A stretch of 50,131 nucleotides of DNA, from the NCBI GenBank assembly GCA_015499995.1, contig JADNRV010000344.1, positions 1-50,131 of the forward strand. The letters are read 5' to 3'. The DNA is from Flammula alnicola. Taxonomy: Eukaryota > Basidiomycota > Agaricomycetes > Agaricales > Strophariaceae. This document shows positions 19,901 through 29,560 of this stretch, piece by piece; the first letter of the stretch is position 1; each line of letters begins with the position of its first letter. Both the position numbers and the translations under genes were made by a program. The notes under the pieces were generated by a model. It was not told the origin of the DNA. It saw only the letters and a list, made by a program, of their open reading frames with translations, and did not search any database.

Positions 19901-21795
19901 TCCTTGCAGACAAAGCACTTGCCTGCTGCCAGTAACTCATTCTTTTCCTTTTGGGAAAGGTCAGGGCGGCGCTCGCGGTTTGGTGTCTGGGTGATTAGCT
20001 TCTCGCCGCGTCGATCGTTACGATCGCCACGCTGCCTGTTCGGCTCCTTTTCAGGAACTCGTTCGCGCGAGTTATGCTTTAGCACTGGCTTCTGTGGAGT
20101 GGGGCCTGAACTTTTAGAGTTCTGGTCCCTGCGATATCCTCTCTTGTTCTCAAGGAGGTTCGCTTTCTCCGTCTTCTCGCAACGTACCAGCATCTCCCTT
20201 AAGGACGATGTTTCTTTATTGTAGTCATTCCTGACAAGATCAGACTGTAATTCCGGCCTTAAGCCATCGAAGAACCTACGGGCTTGTTCTCTGCGAGAAA
20301 TGTCCCCTATTATACTGAATAATTCTTTGAGCTCATAAGAATATTCCTTGATTGACTTCTCATTCTGATAAGTGCGATTTAGTACTAATCTTTGTTGAGA
20401 TTTAAAGTCTGCCGGAAAGCAGTGGTTAAATAGTTTTTTGAAGAACTTTTCTAGCCTCCATTTATATGGGTTTACAGCAACTTCTTGGACATAGAAATCC
20501 CGCGCTCGGCCTTTCAGAAACCTTGCGAGAACAAAAACCTTCCGGTTTTTTTCTACGCGCCCTTCATCCACGTAAGCGGTGCCGTCCGTCATGAATTGAT
20601 GGAAGTCTTTCATAACAGGTGCTCCATTATATGCGGCAGGGGGTATTGGCTTCAGACTGCACTTAAGTTTGGATGACTTAGATTTTTTATTCATTGAGTC
20701 ATCCTCATCTGATTCGCTGTGATCCGAGCTAGTGTCTGAGTCCGACGTGTCATCTGGAGTTTCGCTGTCGGAACTAGAGGAGAGATCCTTCCTGTTCAGG
20801 CCACGAGACAGGCGCTTAAATGCCTTTCCCAGGTAACTCCTCGGCGCTATTTGGCTCACGGGCTCTGATGCCTTGCGGTCGCATTTTGTCTTTTTAATAG
20901 GTGCATCCGGGGTATCTATTACAGGTTTTTGCTCCTGGATAGTCGCAATATCCCTATTCATTAGGGTTTTGACAATTGCTTCGAGTTCCTGCCTGCTTTT
21001 CTTAGCGGCTTCGGCTTGGGCAGTCAGTTCGGCCCTGACAGAAGCAAGTTCTATAGATAGAGCTTTATTCTGATCGCTTTCAGGGTCCTCTGCTTCTGGG
21101 CCTGATAAACTTAGCTCCGAGGGACTATTCATCCTCTCGTAGTTTAGCAGGGCGTCTCTCTGAGCCTCGAGGCCACCGTCCAATATTTCGATGTTGCCCC
21201 ATTCTCGCGGGTCAATCCCTTTCCCCTTTTCAAGGTTTGATGGCCCTGCCGAGAGCGACTCTGAGTCTGAGTCTGATGCAGCTAATTTCATAGCCGACAT
21301 CCTCCTTGCAATTTTTTGTCGATCACTGATTGACATTGCATTCTCTGCCCGATTAATTACTTTGGGCAGTACTGTAGCCGGTGAAAAATTCCTTTCAATG
21401 GGAAAATTTAATTCGCTATTTCTAGGACTAGATACAGGTTTTTTATTCCCCTTTCTATTCTTAGATCTGATTACTGGGATCCATCCCGGATCCGCTACTG
21501 GGGTAGCAAATTCGGGAGTCCCCTTCCAGAGCACTTCTTGATTTAATTCAAGATCACTCGGAGTATCGTCCGCGGTAGGCGTGGCCTTTCGCAGGTGCTT
21601 TGGCATCACCACTTCACTAAAGGAACGCGCAAGTGGAGAGCCGTTGGCATTTTCTTCCTCATCTAGTGCCGTGAGTTCCGAATCACTGGTACTGTGATCC
21701 GAGTTACTCGGCACTGATCCGGCATGCTGTGGAGCGATTACATCCGCCGCGGCAGCCGGTACAGTCACGTTGCTTCGCAAAATGCGGGTAGACAT
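16963..21795 (-). CDS. Gag-protease-reverse transcriptase polyprotein of the Gypsy element
   Basis: 1610 codons. Acidic, Ser-rich N-terminus; retrotransposon Gag domain ~383-545 (ARFLKGRARDFYVQEV, FNHCFPADFKSQQRL); CCHC zinc knuckle CFVCKETGHVSRQC ~627-640; a long region ~655-1180 without any domain I recognise, rich in aromatic and acidic residues and closing with GHDHDHDQSKPD ~1165; aspartic protease with ALLDSGSLGDF ~1240; RT ~1385-1610 with SIIDGQDAYEQIRI and YLDD ~1561-1564. Gag and Pol are in one frame without a shift. The frame ends by a 1-base loss (VLDG-stop where VLGRVIDDQGI is expected), so RNase H and integrase are cut off. Confidence 0.93.
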   Translation of the reverse strand: MSTRILRSNVTVPAAAADVIAPQHAGSVPSNSDHSTSDSELTALDEEENANGSPLARSFSEVVMPKHLRKATPTADDTPSDLELNQEVLWKGTPEFATPVADPGWIPVIRSKNRKGNKKPVSSPRNSELNFPIERNFSPATVLPKVINRAENAMSISDRQKIARRMSAMKLAASDSDSESLSAGPSNLEKGKGIDPREWGNIEILDGGLEAQRDALLNYERMNSPSELSLSGPEAEDPESDQNKALSIELASVRAELTAQAEAAKKSRQELEAIVKTLMNRDIATIQEQKPVIDTPDAPIKKTKCDRKASEPVSQIAPRSYLGKAFKRLSRGLNRKDLSSSSDSETPDDTSDSDTSSDHSESDEDDSMNKKSKSSKLKCSLKPIPPAAYNGAPVMKDFHQFMTDGTAYVDEGRVEKNRKVFVLARFLKGRARDFYVQEVAVNPYKWRLEKFFKKLFNHCFPADFKSQQRLVLNRTYQNEKSIKEYSYELKELFSIIGDISRREQARRFFDGLRPELQSDLVRNDYNKETSSLREMLVRCEKTEKANLLENKRGYRRDQNSKSSGPTPQKPVLKHNSRERVPEKEPNRQRGDRNDRRGEKLITQTPNRERRPDLSQKEKNELLAAGKCFVCKETGHVSRQCPKSLNLKSKFRDRAPGVSMAHINIPETSGSLSATTEYLSLGNVDLNQVRIGRRAKKAAEKAIRLQKFRNKRLMGRPLDSALNRLLASHALTVNGAVADIDFEQRELDTDPYLIEAKINLETVIWRARIPLPVVWLLDPEFQPLAYIGEILGAAEKWNCRIGDPLRLQVLDLIRQGGIEPREQGTGPGRFTAYRDAAKMCLYDASWDFTVSVGLSDLQDPDWDIVGVYHQRRNEAEGDLLSVLSNNPSLNAIRHTRESLVVLYRLDERDLLIVDKGEYFEVVERRQVEGDAVRYPLVPRATTSGAKITSITNMWLKEKGETPYVQDQRRGAMGDALGARAAFVLWMHGMYYGDGADDPENQSNDRFSVYQVSDEHHVILDSQSDTEPIVIATCHLVKPEFCLPLWYDNELRKTCGEIEPAMCTLWTRNMGEALVEGALSAIRDGAKVDFDPREEPLTAVRRGEWIHFVVKTKEGTSECWLGVERLKNHKFNVYNWLMKQVYSRLDGRGNAGGGPDDPGDPKIDYLGHDHDHDQSKPDAGTKPKTDDPDQNQSQTLNVCGVQVKSGTYAALQRNAASTRDFERKIPKPLVVVVKIEGQPARALLDSGSLGDFMSTALADQLRVKCTELEKQIPLHLAVQGSRSKISHGTTCGFTYQKIKEQRYFDIINLSNYDLILGTPFLFQYKVTMGLNDSRVIIGSDAALPIVGPNVTTLSSRAMDISDEAVDRARTELMKYALPLCGKAMNTPLPPLRAINHTIPLIDEKLIYPWRPSRCPEALRPQWVEKRNAYLKTGRWKITSSGNTVPMLCVKKVGKPANDPQLWTLVDLRARNKNTVKVSSPLPDMDGILRRVAKGAFRSIIDGQDAYEQIRIIDEHVERSSVTTPDGNMVSLVIQIGDCNAPAMYQALMNYLFSPYLGQFMDIYLDDIVVYSETLDEHVKHIKIIIDILKRERLYLSEKKLHILCKEMKVLDG

Positions 21796-21947
21796 GAACG
21801 CAGAAGGGTTTTTTTGAAGAAAAATTTTGGAACGTACTTTGGTTTTGCTAGGCTTGTCTAGGGGGTCTCGGTTGATCAGACCAAGGTGTATCCAACGACG
21901 AGCTTGAGGTTTTTGTTGGTTAGAGAACTTGTTGAGAGTTAAAAATA

Positions 21948-22257
21948 TGTGACAATAGCGTGACTGAGGTTATCAGTTAGAGGTAGTGACACAATGGATA
22001 GCTTATGTTTCGAGAGATAACTGGTGTAAAGTCTCTGTTCGAAGGAAGCTAAGTATCTACGGTAAATACATAGGGTTTTTATAGTTTTCTAGAGTGGTCC
22101 GTGCTCTCTGAAAGAGAACGTGAATTTTGTAAGTCAAATGTGAGCGGAAAGAGAGAAAGCGGAACGGAAGTATATGTGTAGTAAACTAGATACGCTCGGT
22201 CCGTGTAGTAAACTAGATACGCTCGGTCCGTGTAGTGTGCGGTAGCCGACCGTCACA
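21948..22257 (-). repeat. 5' LTR of the Gypsy element
   Basis: 310 bp; contains two tandem copies of a 27-bp unit (..GTAAACTAGATACGCTCGGTCC..) where the 3' LTR has one. All other bases agree between the LTRs. It should hold the element's promoter on the minus strand. Confidence 0.95.
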
Positions 22258-22400
22258 GCCACGACCTGACCCTTCCGTGCCGACTCCCGAGCGCCGCTCG
22301 CTCGGCGCCTGGGGCATGGCAGATGAATTCTCGCTCATAATGCATAACCCCCACAATCTCCTTTCCCTTCTTTCCTCCTACAGCCTCCGTTAAATAAATT
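22258..22400 (-). pseudogene. Acyl-CoA ligase, left copy: intron 1 start and exon 1 remnant
   Basis: Reverse complement of 32120-32275 of the intact gene: intron sequence GTGCCGACTCCCGAGCG, then the end of exon 1 (GGKKGKEIVGVM, 22321-22389). The splice donor and about 50 bases following it are deleted, a 6-base insertion splits MSENSS, and the first ~95 codons are missing. This places the Gypsy element within intron 1 and shows the copy was damaged at its 5' end as well. Confidence 0.85.
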
Positions 22401-22868
22401 CTCGGCCTCCGTTGAGTACTTCCAGTGGTATATGAATAACTTGTACTTGGGGTGTATATCATGCTTCAAATTTGTGTGCAGCCTCTCCCAATCTCTCCAT
22501 CCACCAATCCCAAGCCCGGGATAGTCGACGTCCCCGCACCCGGGCCAATCGCAATCGCAACGTTCACCCTGCGAAGTCTGGTGTCATGCATCGCTCGCTT
22601 GTCTTCGCTTGCCTAGATCTCCATCAACATGGTCATATGTACTCTGCAGTCAAAAGAAACCGTATATGCTGCATAGCACCGGGTCCCTGCGACGAAGGCT
22701 GGCAAGTTGAAGTGACGCCGGCCGCTGGTGGAATACCAACCATAAATATACAGCTGTGAGCCAGAGTATGAAACGCAGACAAAGTAAACATGCAAAATAT
22801 GCGCGGGGACTACCCAATGTAATGATAAAACTAATACATCCTACAGTACACTCGTACAGAGAATGAGC
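22401..22868. repeat. Inner-arm end (22462-22620) and 3' flank of F-box c
   Basis: 22462-22620 is the reverse complement of 31222-31400, the far upstream region of the intact ligase; shared tracts include CGATTGCGATTGGCCC and GGTGCGGGGACGTCGA. The homology ends at about 22620, the inner limit of the inner arm. 22626-22868 is instead the family 3' flank of F-box genes, close to 38541-38770 reversed. No gene is seen. Confidence 0.75.
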
Positions 22869-24624
22869 CTAATCCTCCTCGATATCTTGAAGATGCCACG
22901 AACGCCCGTCCTCTGTCAACCCAAATGACGGCGAAAGAGGGTCACTGGCACTCAACGGCTCTGGTAAATATGCAAGCTCCAAGTTGAAATCTATACCCGC
23001 CGCCTTTGCATGACGTTCAACATCCGCAGCAATATCTCTTTGCCTCTGTCTATCGAACGTCATCCTGACAGATTTCAGAGCAGCGATTCCACTCCATAAA
23101 CCCTCGAGGTCCAATCTCCCAATAATGAATTTCAACAAGTCTTCATCACTGAAATTCATCATTAGCGACGCCTCAAATACTTCTAAATTCGGGAGTAGGG
23201 TCTCTTCCCAGGACGCCTTGAATGTCAGTTGGTTGATGTCAAACTTGTCCATTGTTGCCATACTGGATCGATGTCCGGGGATGGTTCGCGAAGGTCCATG
23301 GGGCTCTGGCCCAATCACCAAATGCCTAATACGCGGCGCGAGCTGGAAACATTGCGATATGTCGCGGGTGGATAACCCGCGGGACTCGAAAGTCAGCTTG
23401 GTGATAGAATTCGACCTCTCAATCAGAGAGAGAACAGGCAATGGAATCTCTGTGACTGAGCCAGTACGTTGATAGGCAGGATATCGTTCATAGTTAATCC
23501 ATTTGAGGCTAGGCGCACTGATGGAATCGCAGATGGCTTTGCTGAGATCTGTGCGCCCAAAATCCTGAATGCATATTGATCGTAGGTGGGGAAGAGATAC
23601 TGTACTTGGTGGTTCGAATACCTCGTTGGTGTTGACGACAACCAATTTGCAATGGATAAGGGTGTGGCATTTATCAAGGATCATGAATGCGCGTTTTAGA
23701 GTGATCCGTGAATGGAGGCAGAGATAGGTGAGGGGGAGGACATCTTCCATGAAATTGAGGACAAGTTGTGATGCATTGAGCAAGACCTTTCGCAGGTTTT
23801 GTGCGTTCAACAAGATAAAGGGATTCGTGGTATATTCTTCAGTGTGTCGATCAAAAAGGTCTGCTCTCAAGCTTCCGAGCAGAGGAATCATCTCTATTGA
23901 AAGCATTGTCTCGAGCTTTCGGTAGATGTCATATGGGATGAACAACTCGAGATCACTCCAGCGTGTTGCAAAAGGAATAATGGCGTTGAATATGTCAAGG
24001 GTTATGCATCCTTCCCGTTCAGAATCGGATCCGAATGAGATTAGGTTATAGCTGTATGAAACTGATAACGATAACGGACAAGCACCAGAGCGGGAGAGCC
24101 ACTGCTTTACAGCTTCAGCGCGTAGCTTCATCGCCCGACTGATATTCTGACGCAGTTTCTCTAAATCCTTCTCTGGCATCTGGCCACCAGGTTCCAGCGT
24201 GTCGCATGCATATGGGATATGGGATGTGCAGTCTTGCCCAAAGACGAGGTGAGGACAAGGCAGCCGATCGCCATGTACTGCATACGCGAGTAAGGAGCAG
24301 GGGAGCATCTGAGGTGCTCATGATAGGGTTGCGTTGAGTCGGAAGACAGTGGTAAAATATTTCGCTCCATATCTCGGGTGGGACACGGCGAACAGGCGAT
24401 AGTATCCTGTTGTAGAGTTTGATGGTCGCTTGGGTCGCTTGTTCCTTCTCTTTCAGGTCCTGCATGAGTGCAGCCAGATGTCGAATTTCGGCCTGAATAT
24501 TTCGAAGTTCCTTCATTGGTTCTTCCAGTAGTTCATTGACTTGATCGATTGTCGCCTTCGAGGGAGCTTCATTGTTCTCCAACAGCCGGGAAATTTCAGG
24601 ATTGTTTGTTATTGCTAGAGCCAT
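22869..24624 (-). pseudogene. F-box-like protein, copy c (frameshifted)
   Basis: Starts at the family ATG (24624, MALAITNNPEISRLLENNEAP). The F-box region is intact (RRVPPEIWSEIFYHCLP). At about 24207-24220 a 7-base tandem duplication (ATCCCAT twice) after LWARLHI shifts the frame; the remaining C-terminal part is open in the new frame down to 22869 and closely matches copy e (EKDLEKLRQ, AMKLRAEAVKQWLSRSGAC, QNLRKVLLNASQL). With the 7 bases ignored the protein would be similar in length to e. A short product containing the F-box alone is possible, but functionality is unlikely. Confidence 0.85.
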
Positions 24625-24836
24625 TAGGCGTGATATTGGAGACAGAGCACAGATGGCACCAAAGTAGGCTTGGAAGTAGGACAAGAGCAAAGGCCGAGTC
24701 TACTGGATCCGGACCCGTGTGTGACTAGGTCTCGTTGACAGTCGATCTATATATAAATTTGTTCAGACTCTTTCTCCGCCAAACTTGTACCCCATTTGTG
24801 CCTCTTTGCTCGGTCTCGAGCTTTGCAGGCCTCATA
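24625..24836. promoter_or_regulatory. Shared promoter region of F-box c and SAMC c
   Basis: It lies between the divergent starts and contains CTATATATAAATTT at 24747-24760 followed by TGTTCAGACTC, as in b. It is shorter than in b or d. Function is inferred from position. Confidence 0.45.
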
Positions 24837-25287
24837 ATGTCTTCCGACGAGAGGCCACCATTCGTCCAGTTACTCCTAGTATGACCAAACCTTTCCTCGC
24901 TGATTTTCACTGTTAGGCTGGCAGTGTAGCAAAGACGCGTCCTAAATCTTCTCGAGGCTTCAGAGCTGCGCGGGGGTTCTCTAGTATAGACCAGAGGTTG
25001 GAATCGTTGTTGTTCGGAGTGCACCGGGAGGTACGTTTTTTCCTACTTGGGTCTGACAGCCGGCAACATGAATTGAGGCGAACTTTGCAGCCGCCGCCGC
25101 CGCCTTCTCGACTGCATGCTTGATTCGCGTCCCGTTGAAGGAGGTCATCAAGACGCGCATGCAGACGTCAACATATGGTGCTCTGAGTGGGTTATCTTTG
25201 GCAGCTGCGCAACTGGTCCTGGCGAACAATGGATTTCGGAGATTTTGGAATCTCTGTAAAGCAGGAGGCCCACAAACCGGCTGCATG
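24837..25287 (+). pseudogene. Mitochondrial SAM carrier, copy c (fragment)
   Basis: Exon 1 start (MSSDERPPFVQLLL) is at 24837. Exon 2 is reduced, exon 3 is lost almost entirely (25105 onward jumps to exon 4), and exon 4 ([34 protein letters not shown]) carries indels. The copy is fused at about 25287 to HDAC sequence through the same SAMC exon-5/HDAC junction as copies b and d. Confidence 0.82.
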
Positions 25288-25471
25288 GCTCGACGGGCGG
25301 GTCCCTGGGCAAGGAGCGACAGCCACTCGCCTCTCCATTTCCTCGTCGCCCCTTCGAGCTTGACAAGGTCCTCGAGTCGACGCCCCACCCATCTTCGTTG
25401 GCATTTGTCTCGTGTGGGACGTCGATCAGGCCCGAGAGGGCCTTAACATCACTGGTCAGTGCACGATTACG
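25288..25471 (-). pseudogene. HDAC C-terminal fragment, copy c
   Basis: On the minus strand this reads LSGLIDVPHETNANEDGWGV, then a disturbed VENLVKLEG region and a Gly/Arg stretch. It extends slightly farther toward the catalytic domain than copy b (to the CACTGGTCAGTGCACGAT tract) and then ends abruptly. Confidence 0.8.
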
Positions 25472-26146
25472 AGGACCCTTTAGGGGCTTCGTTTTTAACC
25501 CGACTTCTGCAGGAGGACCCTTTGGCATCAAAACTGAGGGAAATTTTGTACATGTTTGTTTGATGGCTACCTTTATCTTATCTATAGTCATGTGATGGTC
25601 AATTCCTCCAAGTTGAAAGTAGAGACTCAGACAATCCCCGCCGCGAGGAGCCAACCGCAGGTTGGCGACAAGCGGCACTTATTGCTAGTATGAATAAATG
25701 TTCTTTCACTTCTTTACTGGGATGATCTATGCAATTGAGAGGCCACAAGGAGCCAACTGAATTTGATAGGCATATTATCACTTTAAAACTATCAAAGTGA
25801 GGGGAATCTGAATGAGAGAGTGGGAAGCGCTGACCATTCACCGAATCTGCTGAGTATATTTAGCAAATAGTAATAGCAGAGGCACCATCAGCACATAGCC
25901 AAGTGCAGAAACAATTCAACTTTCACAAAAATATGCAAAGGACTGCAGTATTGCTCGGACGATGGAGATCTTGGGCTTAATCAAAAGCTATTGATGAGTA
26001 GAATTCATTTATCATAATTTTGGAGCTTAGTAAAAGACCCTCCTATGTGAAATTTGGGAATTACTGTAGACACTTCCCACATTTGGATGTTCTTTGTCAT
26101 TATTTGACATTGCCTTCACCCGGGTACCAGGGCTAGCCAGTCCGAA

Positions 26147-26222
26147 AGTAGGCTCACATTTGGAAAGTAGGCTCACACTTAGAAAATAAACTCACATTTA
26201 GAAAATAGGCTCACTTTTCTAG
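26147..26222. repeat. 19-bp tandem repeat, 4 units
   Basis: Four imperfect units of AGTAGGCTCACATTTGGAA (AGTAGGCTCAC.., AATAAACTCAC.., AATAGGCTCAC..). It is a small minisatellite without coding potential. Confidence 0.8.
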
Positions 26223-26664
26223 TATGTAGCTTGTATAATATAATTTGGGTCCCTCGGTCAAGTAATGTAGTGCACAATTAAAGAAAAAGGTGGCTTCCAT
26301 TGGAAAGTGGCTCAGCTCACAAGCTTAACATGTGCGTGCAAATGAGAATTAGTTGACTCACAATAAGATCTACCTAAATGTGTGTTGAAAAGTACAAAAA
26401 TACCTTGAAAGTGCATTGCAAATTAGTGCAGCTTCTTTGAATAAATGTGTAGTTTCACTGTCATACAAGGCCGGACAAGAGACAAGACAGTCCAGGAAGG
26501 AGGATCCTTGTCAGTGGTAGGCCGACTGTCAGGGCAAAATGTGGGTAAGGATGCAGGTAACCTGTAGGTGCACCTGTGCTCAGCCCTATCCTCAATGTAC
26601 TTATTTAAAGAAGTTGAATTCAAAAAGATTTTGGCCCAGAGAGTGCTGATGTGATTTCTATCAG

Positions 26665-26764
26665 TCAGCATGTACTGGACTGGACATGATGACTGTATGT
26701 CATCATGTCAGCATGTACTGGACTGGACATGATGACTGTATGACATCACGTCAGCATGTACTTT
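26665..26764. repeat. 43-bp tandem repeat, 2.3 units
   Basis: The unit starts with TCAGCATGTACTGGACTGGA at 26665 and 26708; a third partial unit starts at 26751. The two full units differ at very few bases. Confidence 0.88.
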
Positions 26765-27139
26765 TGGATGACGTCCCGTTTGGGGTGGAGCTGATGGTAA
26801 ATACCTGTCAACAATGCAGGAAATGATGCTCGGGCTTGTATTTTGGCTTGCGCTCATCGTTTGGGGTGGTTCTGACTGCAGGAAAAAATCCAATAGGGTC
26901 CAGTAATATATTGCTACCCATTGCTGCCCTCTGCGCACTTCACGGGGGCGGGAATGGGTGGATTGATGAGGATGACTTTGGATGACAGTCTAAAGATGTC
27001 ATGTCAGCGCTTGTGCCTAGTTCGTTATCTATAGATTAGATATCCAGAAAGCGCCCTGCCTAGATATTTTTAGATGCAGATGCTTGTGCCTCGGCGCCTG
27101 TCTCCATTATCTATAGATTAGATACATTCTAGTAATCCC

Positions 27140-27455
27140 ACGCTGCTGTACATTTAAAAATATTCCTGGTGTGTTTCTCGATATCCTCTCACACTTTCTA
27201 TCTCAATTGATTCTTCTCTTCACAGCTAGCTCTACTGATGTTGAACGTGCATTTTCTCGGGGTGGGTTGACTGTTTCTAAGCTCCATCATTCACTTTCAG
27301 ACGATTCAACACGGGCATCAGCCGTGGTGGGCTCGTGGACCGGACTGGAGGGGGCTATTCCCCATGAGAAGATTATAGAGCTATTCATAGATAAGTCAGC
27401 GCAGCACAAGAACAAGCAGAGAGTCAATGAATCCGATGTAACTCAAGGTAATTAG
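27140..27455 (+). pseudogene. hAT transposase C-terminal (dimerisation domain) remnant
   Basis: A 53-56 base GT-AG intron (about 27168-27223) joins ..FKNIP to ASSTDVERAFSRGGLTV and SKLHHSLSDDSTRASAVVGSW, the hallmark of the hAT C-terminal dimerisation region (usual pattern SVxVERxFSxG..). The rest of the transposase is missing, so this is the 3' end of a truncated element. A terminus CCAGCCTTA ends at 27719 (complement TAAGGCTGG, fitting the hAT tip rule YARNG), preceded by subterminal repeats of the kind TGCGGGTACAGATCCAGGT. Confidence 0.78.
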
Positions 27456-27723
27456 TCAGTCATTGCTGCATAAATATGAATGATATCCGATGTTTTATGA
27501 CCTTTTTCTCCTTCATACTCCCAAGTATACCTGTAAGTACTTGTGATGACCCGCAGTCTGGTGGTATATAAGTACTTACCACTACTTGTGGGTTTTTACC
27601 TGTGGATCCAGGTCATCCATGAGAACAAACCCATACAGATCCAAGTATAGATTTGGGGTACTTAATTACTTGCGGGTACAGATCCAGGTGATCCGTGAGT
27701 AGACTCGTGTCCAGCCTTAGAGC
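27456..27723. mobile_element. 3' non-coding end of the hAT element
   Basis: Contains repeated ACTTGCGGGT / ACTTGTGGGT and GATCCAGGTSATCC motifs in both orientations, typical of transposase-binding subterminal repeats. It terminates at 27719. The following 8 bases (GAGCCTCA) would be one target duplication, but the other end of the element is not in evidence. Confidence 0.6.
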
Positions 27724-28426
27724 CTCAAAAACCTCAGATAACAAAAAGATTAAATAGAAAACATCGAACTGTGATACTACTAGTCATAAGGTATGCAACA
27801 AAGAACATAAAATACAAGAGTAAAAAGAGGATGAGCGAACAAGGAGGGCACATATTGACGTGAGTAATGCACGTCATCGCCTCACCTGCTGCTCATCCTC
27901 ATTCTCCCCGTCATCCTATTGCCGCTGCCGCTGCTTCTGTCTCATCATCGCCGTATCTGATCAGCAGCAGTTGTGCTGCTGCTGCTCCTTCCACCTCGTC
28001 GCCATTGCTTATCTGTGGGGCAGGCCATCTACTTGATGCCGAGTAGCAAAGGAGATGGTAGGGCTGCAATGGGGGGTAGATAACGAATTAGGAGAGCATA
28101 TAACAATATATAACGGACTTACTTACATTTCATGGCTGATCTGGGGCTGGATGGGTGGACAACGGAAGAGGCGGTGGGTAGAGATAAATAAGAAAGCACC
28201 GGAAATTGAGCGGTCCGGGATTTCAAGGTCCGCTTGAACCACGATCAACATCGTGTGACGCCCAATGCCTTCGACCCTCCTCTTCGCTCGCTGAACAATC
28301 CGGCCATGCCAAGCCTCTCCTTCTCCTCCCACTGCCACTACATAGGCGTCCAAGCAAACCAGCAGGGGGTGAAGGGAGAGAAGACGCGAGGGGAGACCCT
28401 GGTAGAGGGAGACCCACCCGGTGCGC

Positions 28427-28456
28427 AACGAATCGAGTCGTATGACTCGATTCGTT
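28427..28456. repeat. Perfect hairpin palindrome
   Basis: The 13-base arm AACGAATCGAGTC and its exact complement are separated by 4 bases (GTAT). A second perfect pair, 13 bases with a 3-base loop (TGACGATGACCAT), lies at 28515-28543. Both are inside the fold-back-like element. Confidence 0.9.
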
Positions 28457-28599
28457 TTCTGTTCTTCCTCTCTCCATCCCTTCACTTATCCAATTCACAG
28501 GCAATATGATGAGATGACGATGACCATCGAATGGTCATCGTCACTGTCTTTATTCCGTTGTCTGCGCGGACATGATGATACGGTGATGGCGACTCGGTG

Positions 28600-28914
28600 G
28601 AAGCAGCAGCAGCAGCATGACCGCTGCTGCTGCTCGTATATGCGTATGACTACGACTGCAATGGGGAACAGCAGCAGCAGCATGACCGCTGCTGCTGCTG
28701 GTATGCGGACCCGATGATGACGACGAGGGTGGAGCAGCGTCAGCACGACCGCTCCTGCTGGTCGGATACGGCGACGATAACAGGGGAACACGGGCAGCAG
28801 CACGACTGCTGCTGCTGCTCCTATATAGATACGGTGACCGACGAAGAGATGGGAGCAGCAGCAGCAGGGCGACCGCTGCTTGTACATGACAACGATGAAG
28901 TGGACAGCAGCAGC
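28600..28914. repeat. CAG/CTG hairpin minisatellite, left block
   Basis: Irregular units of about 60 bases, each with an internal palindrome of the form GCAGCAGCAGCATGACC / GCTGCTGCTGC followed by a variable TATRCGGYGAC.. spacer. All six frames stay open for long stretches only because of this composition. A related segment in reverse orientation is at 27890-28010. The block is interrupted by a hAT MITE at 28915. Confidence 0.82.
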
Positions 28915-29560
28915 TAGTGATGTGCCGGCTCCGGCCTGAGGCCAGAAGCCGAGCCAAGCCGGGCCCAAAGAAGCCGGGCCAAGCCGGGCCAAAGGTATTG
29001 GCCTGGAGCCGGCTTTGGCCCGGCCTGAAGTTTTGAAAAGCCCGAGCCGTCGGCCCAGGCCGGGGCTTTCTGCAGGATTTTTGTTGAATTTAAACGGAGA
29101 AAAATTGACCTTTGAGTAACCAAAACTTACTTTTGTACTGTACTTTCACGAAAGTTTGGTCTAATAATAGTTTTAAAGTCAGTTTGATGACGACTTGATC
29201 GTGTGGTAATGTGGCCATGCATTGACGGACAAGTCCGGCTGAGTTTGAAATACCATCAATGTTCATTTTGGGTGCGAAAACAGGTTGCAGGTGGTATTGC
29301 ACGTTGACAACATGCCTTAGGCACCCGTATATTAGTTAAATATGTACTTTAGAGTTGCATCTACGTGTAGATATCAAAATATTTTTATTATATTATGTTT
29401 TAGCTAATTTGTCAGCAAAGCCCCGGCTTGAGCCAAAGCCGGGCCGGGCCAAGCCTGATTTCCGGCTTTTGGCCCGGCTCGTGATTTGACCAAGCCTGAG
29501 CCGCCTAAAGCCGGGCCAAAGCCGGGGCTTTCAGGCCAAGCCGGAGCTGGCACATCACTA
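28915..29560. mobile_element. hAT-type MITE inserted in CAG repeat
   Basis: 646 bp with terminal inverted repeats TAGTGATGTGCC (28915-28926) and GGCACATCACTA (29549-29560), and an 8-bp direct repeat GCAGCAGC on both sides (28907-28914, 29561-29568). The tip TAGTG obeys the hAT pattern YARNG and 8 bp is the hAT duplication size. Both ends are packed with AGCCGGGCC-type subterminal repeats and the core is AT-rich and non-coding. Because the target is a CAG repeat, the duplication alone is weak evidence; tip and subterminal repeats make the case. Confidence 0.85.

Larger units (their letters stand above)
11449..22257 (-). mobile_element. Ty3/Gypsy LTR retrotransposon, complete length, in ligase intron 1
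   Basis: 10.8-kb element beginning TGTGACAATAG and ending ACCGTCACA, flanked by GCCAC on both sides (11444-11448 and 22258-22262). The uninterrupted sequence is visible in the right ligase intron (GTCGTGGCTCACACC), which confirms the target site. Order on the minus strand: 5' LTR, gag, zinc knuckle, long unrecognised region, protease, RT, RNase H, integrase, chromodomain-like tail, extra 3' coding region, 3' LTR. The order RT-RNaseH-INT places it in Ty3/Gypsy. The LTRs are identical apart from a 27-bp duplication, yet pol carries several single-base deletions. I could not identify a clear tRNA primer site next to the 5' LTR. Confidence 0.95.
25472..27139. other. Non-coding transposon-like DNA between copy c and the hAT remnant
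   Basis: No gene is recognised in this 1.7 kb of AT-rich DNA; frames are short and lack family features. It holds two short tandem repeats (26147-26222 and 26665-26764). Between about 27010 and 27130 a GTGCCT.. segment with TTATCTATAGATTAGATA occurs twice. Its origin is probably the decayed body of one or more mobile elements. Confidence 0.5.

Noticed and set aside
26147..26764. CRISPR-like array of short repeats
   Set aside because: Units are directly tandem without unique spacers, and the organism is a fungus; these are minisatellites.
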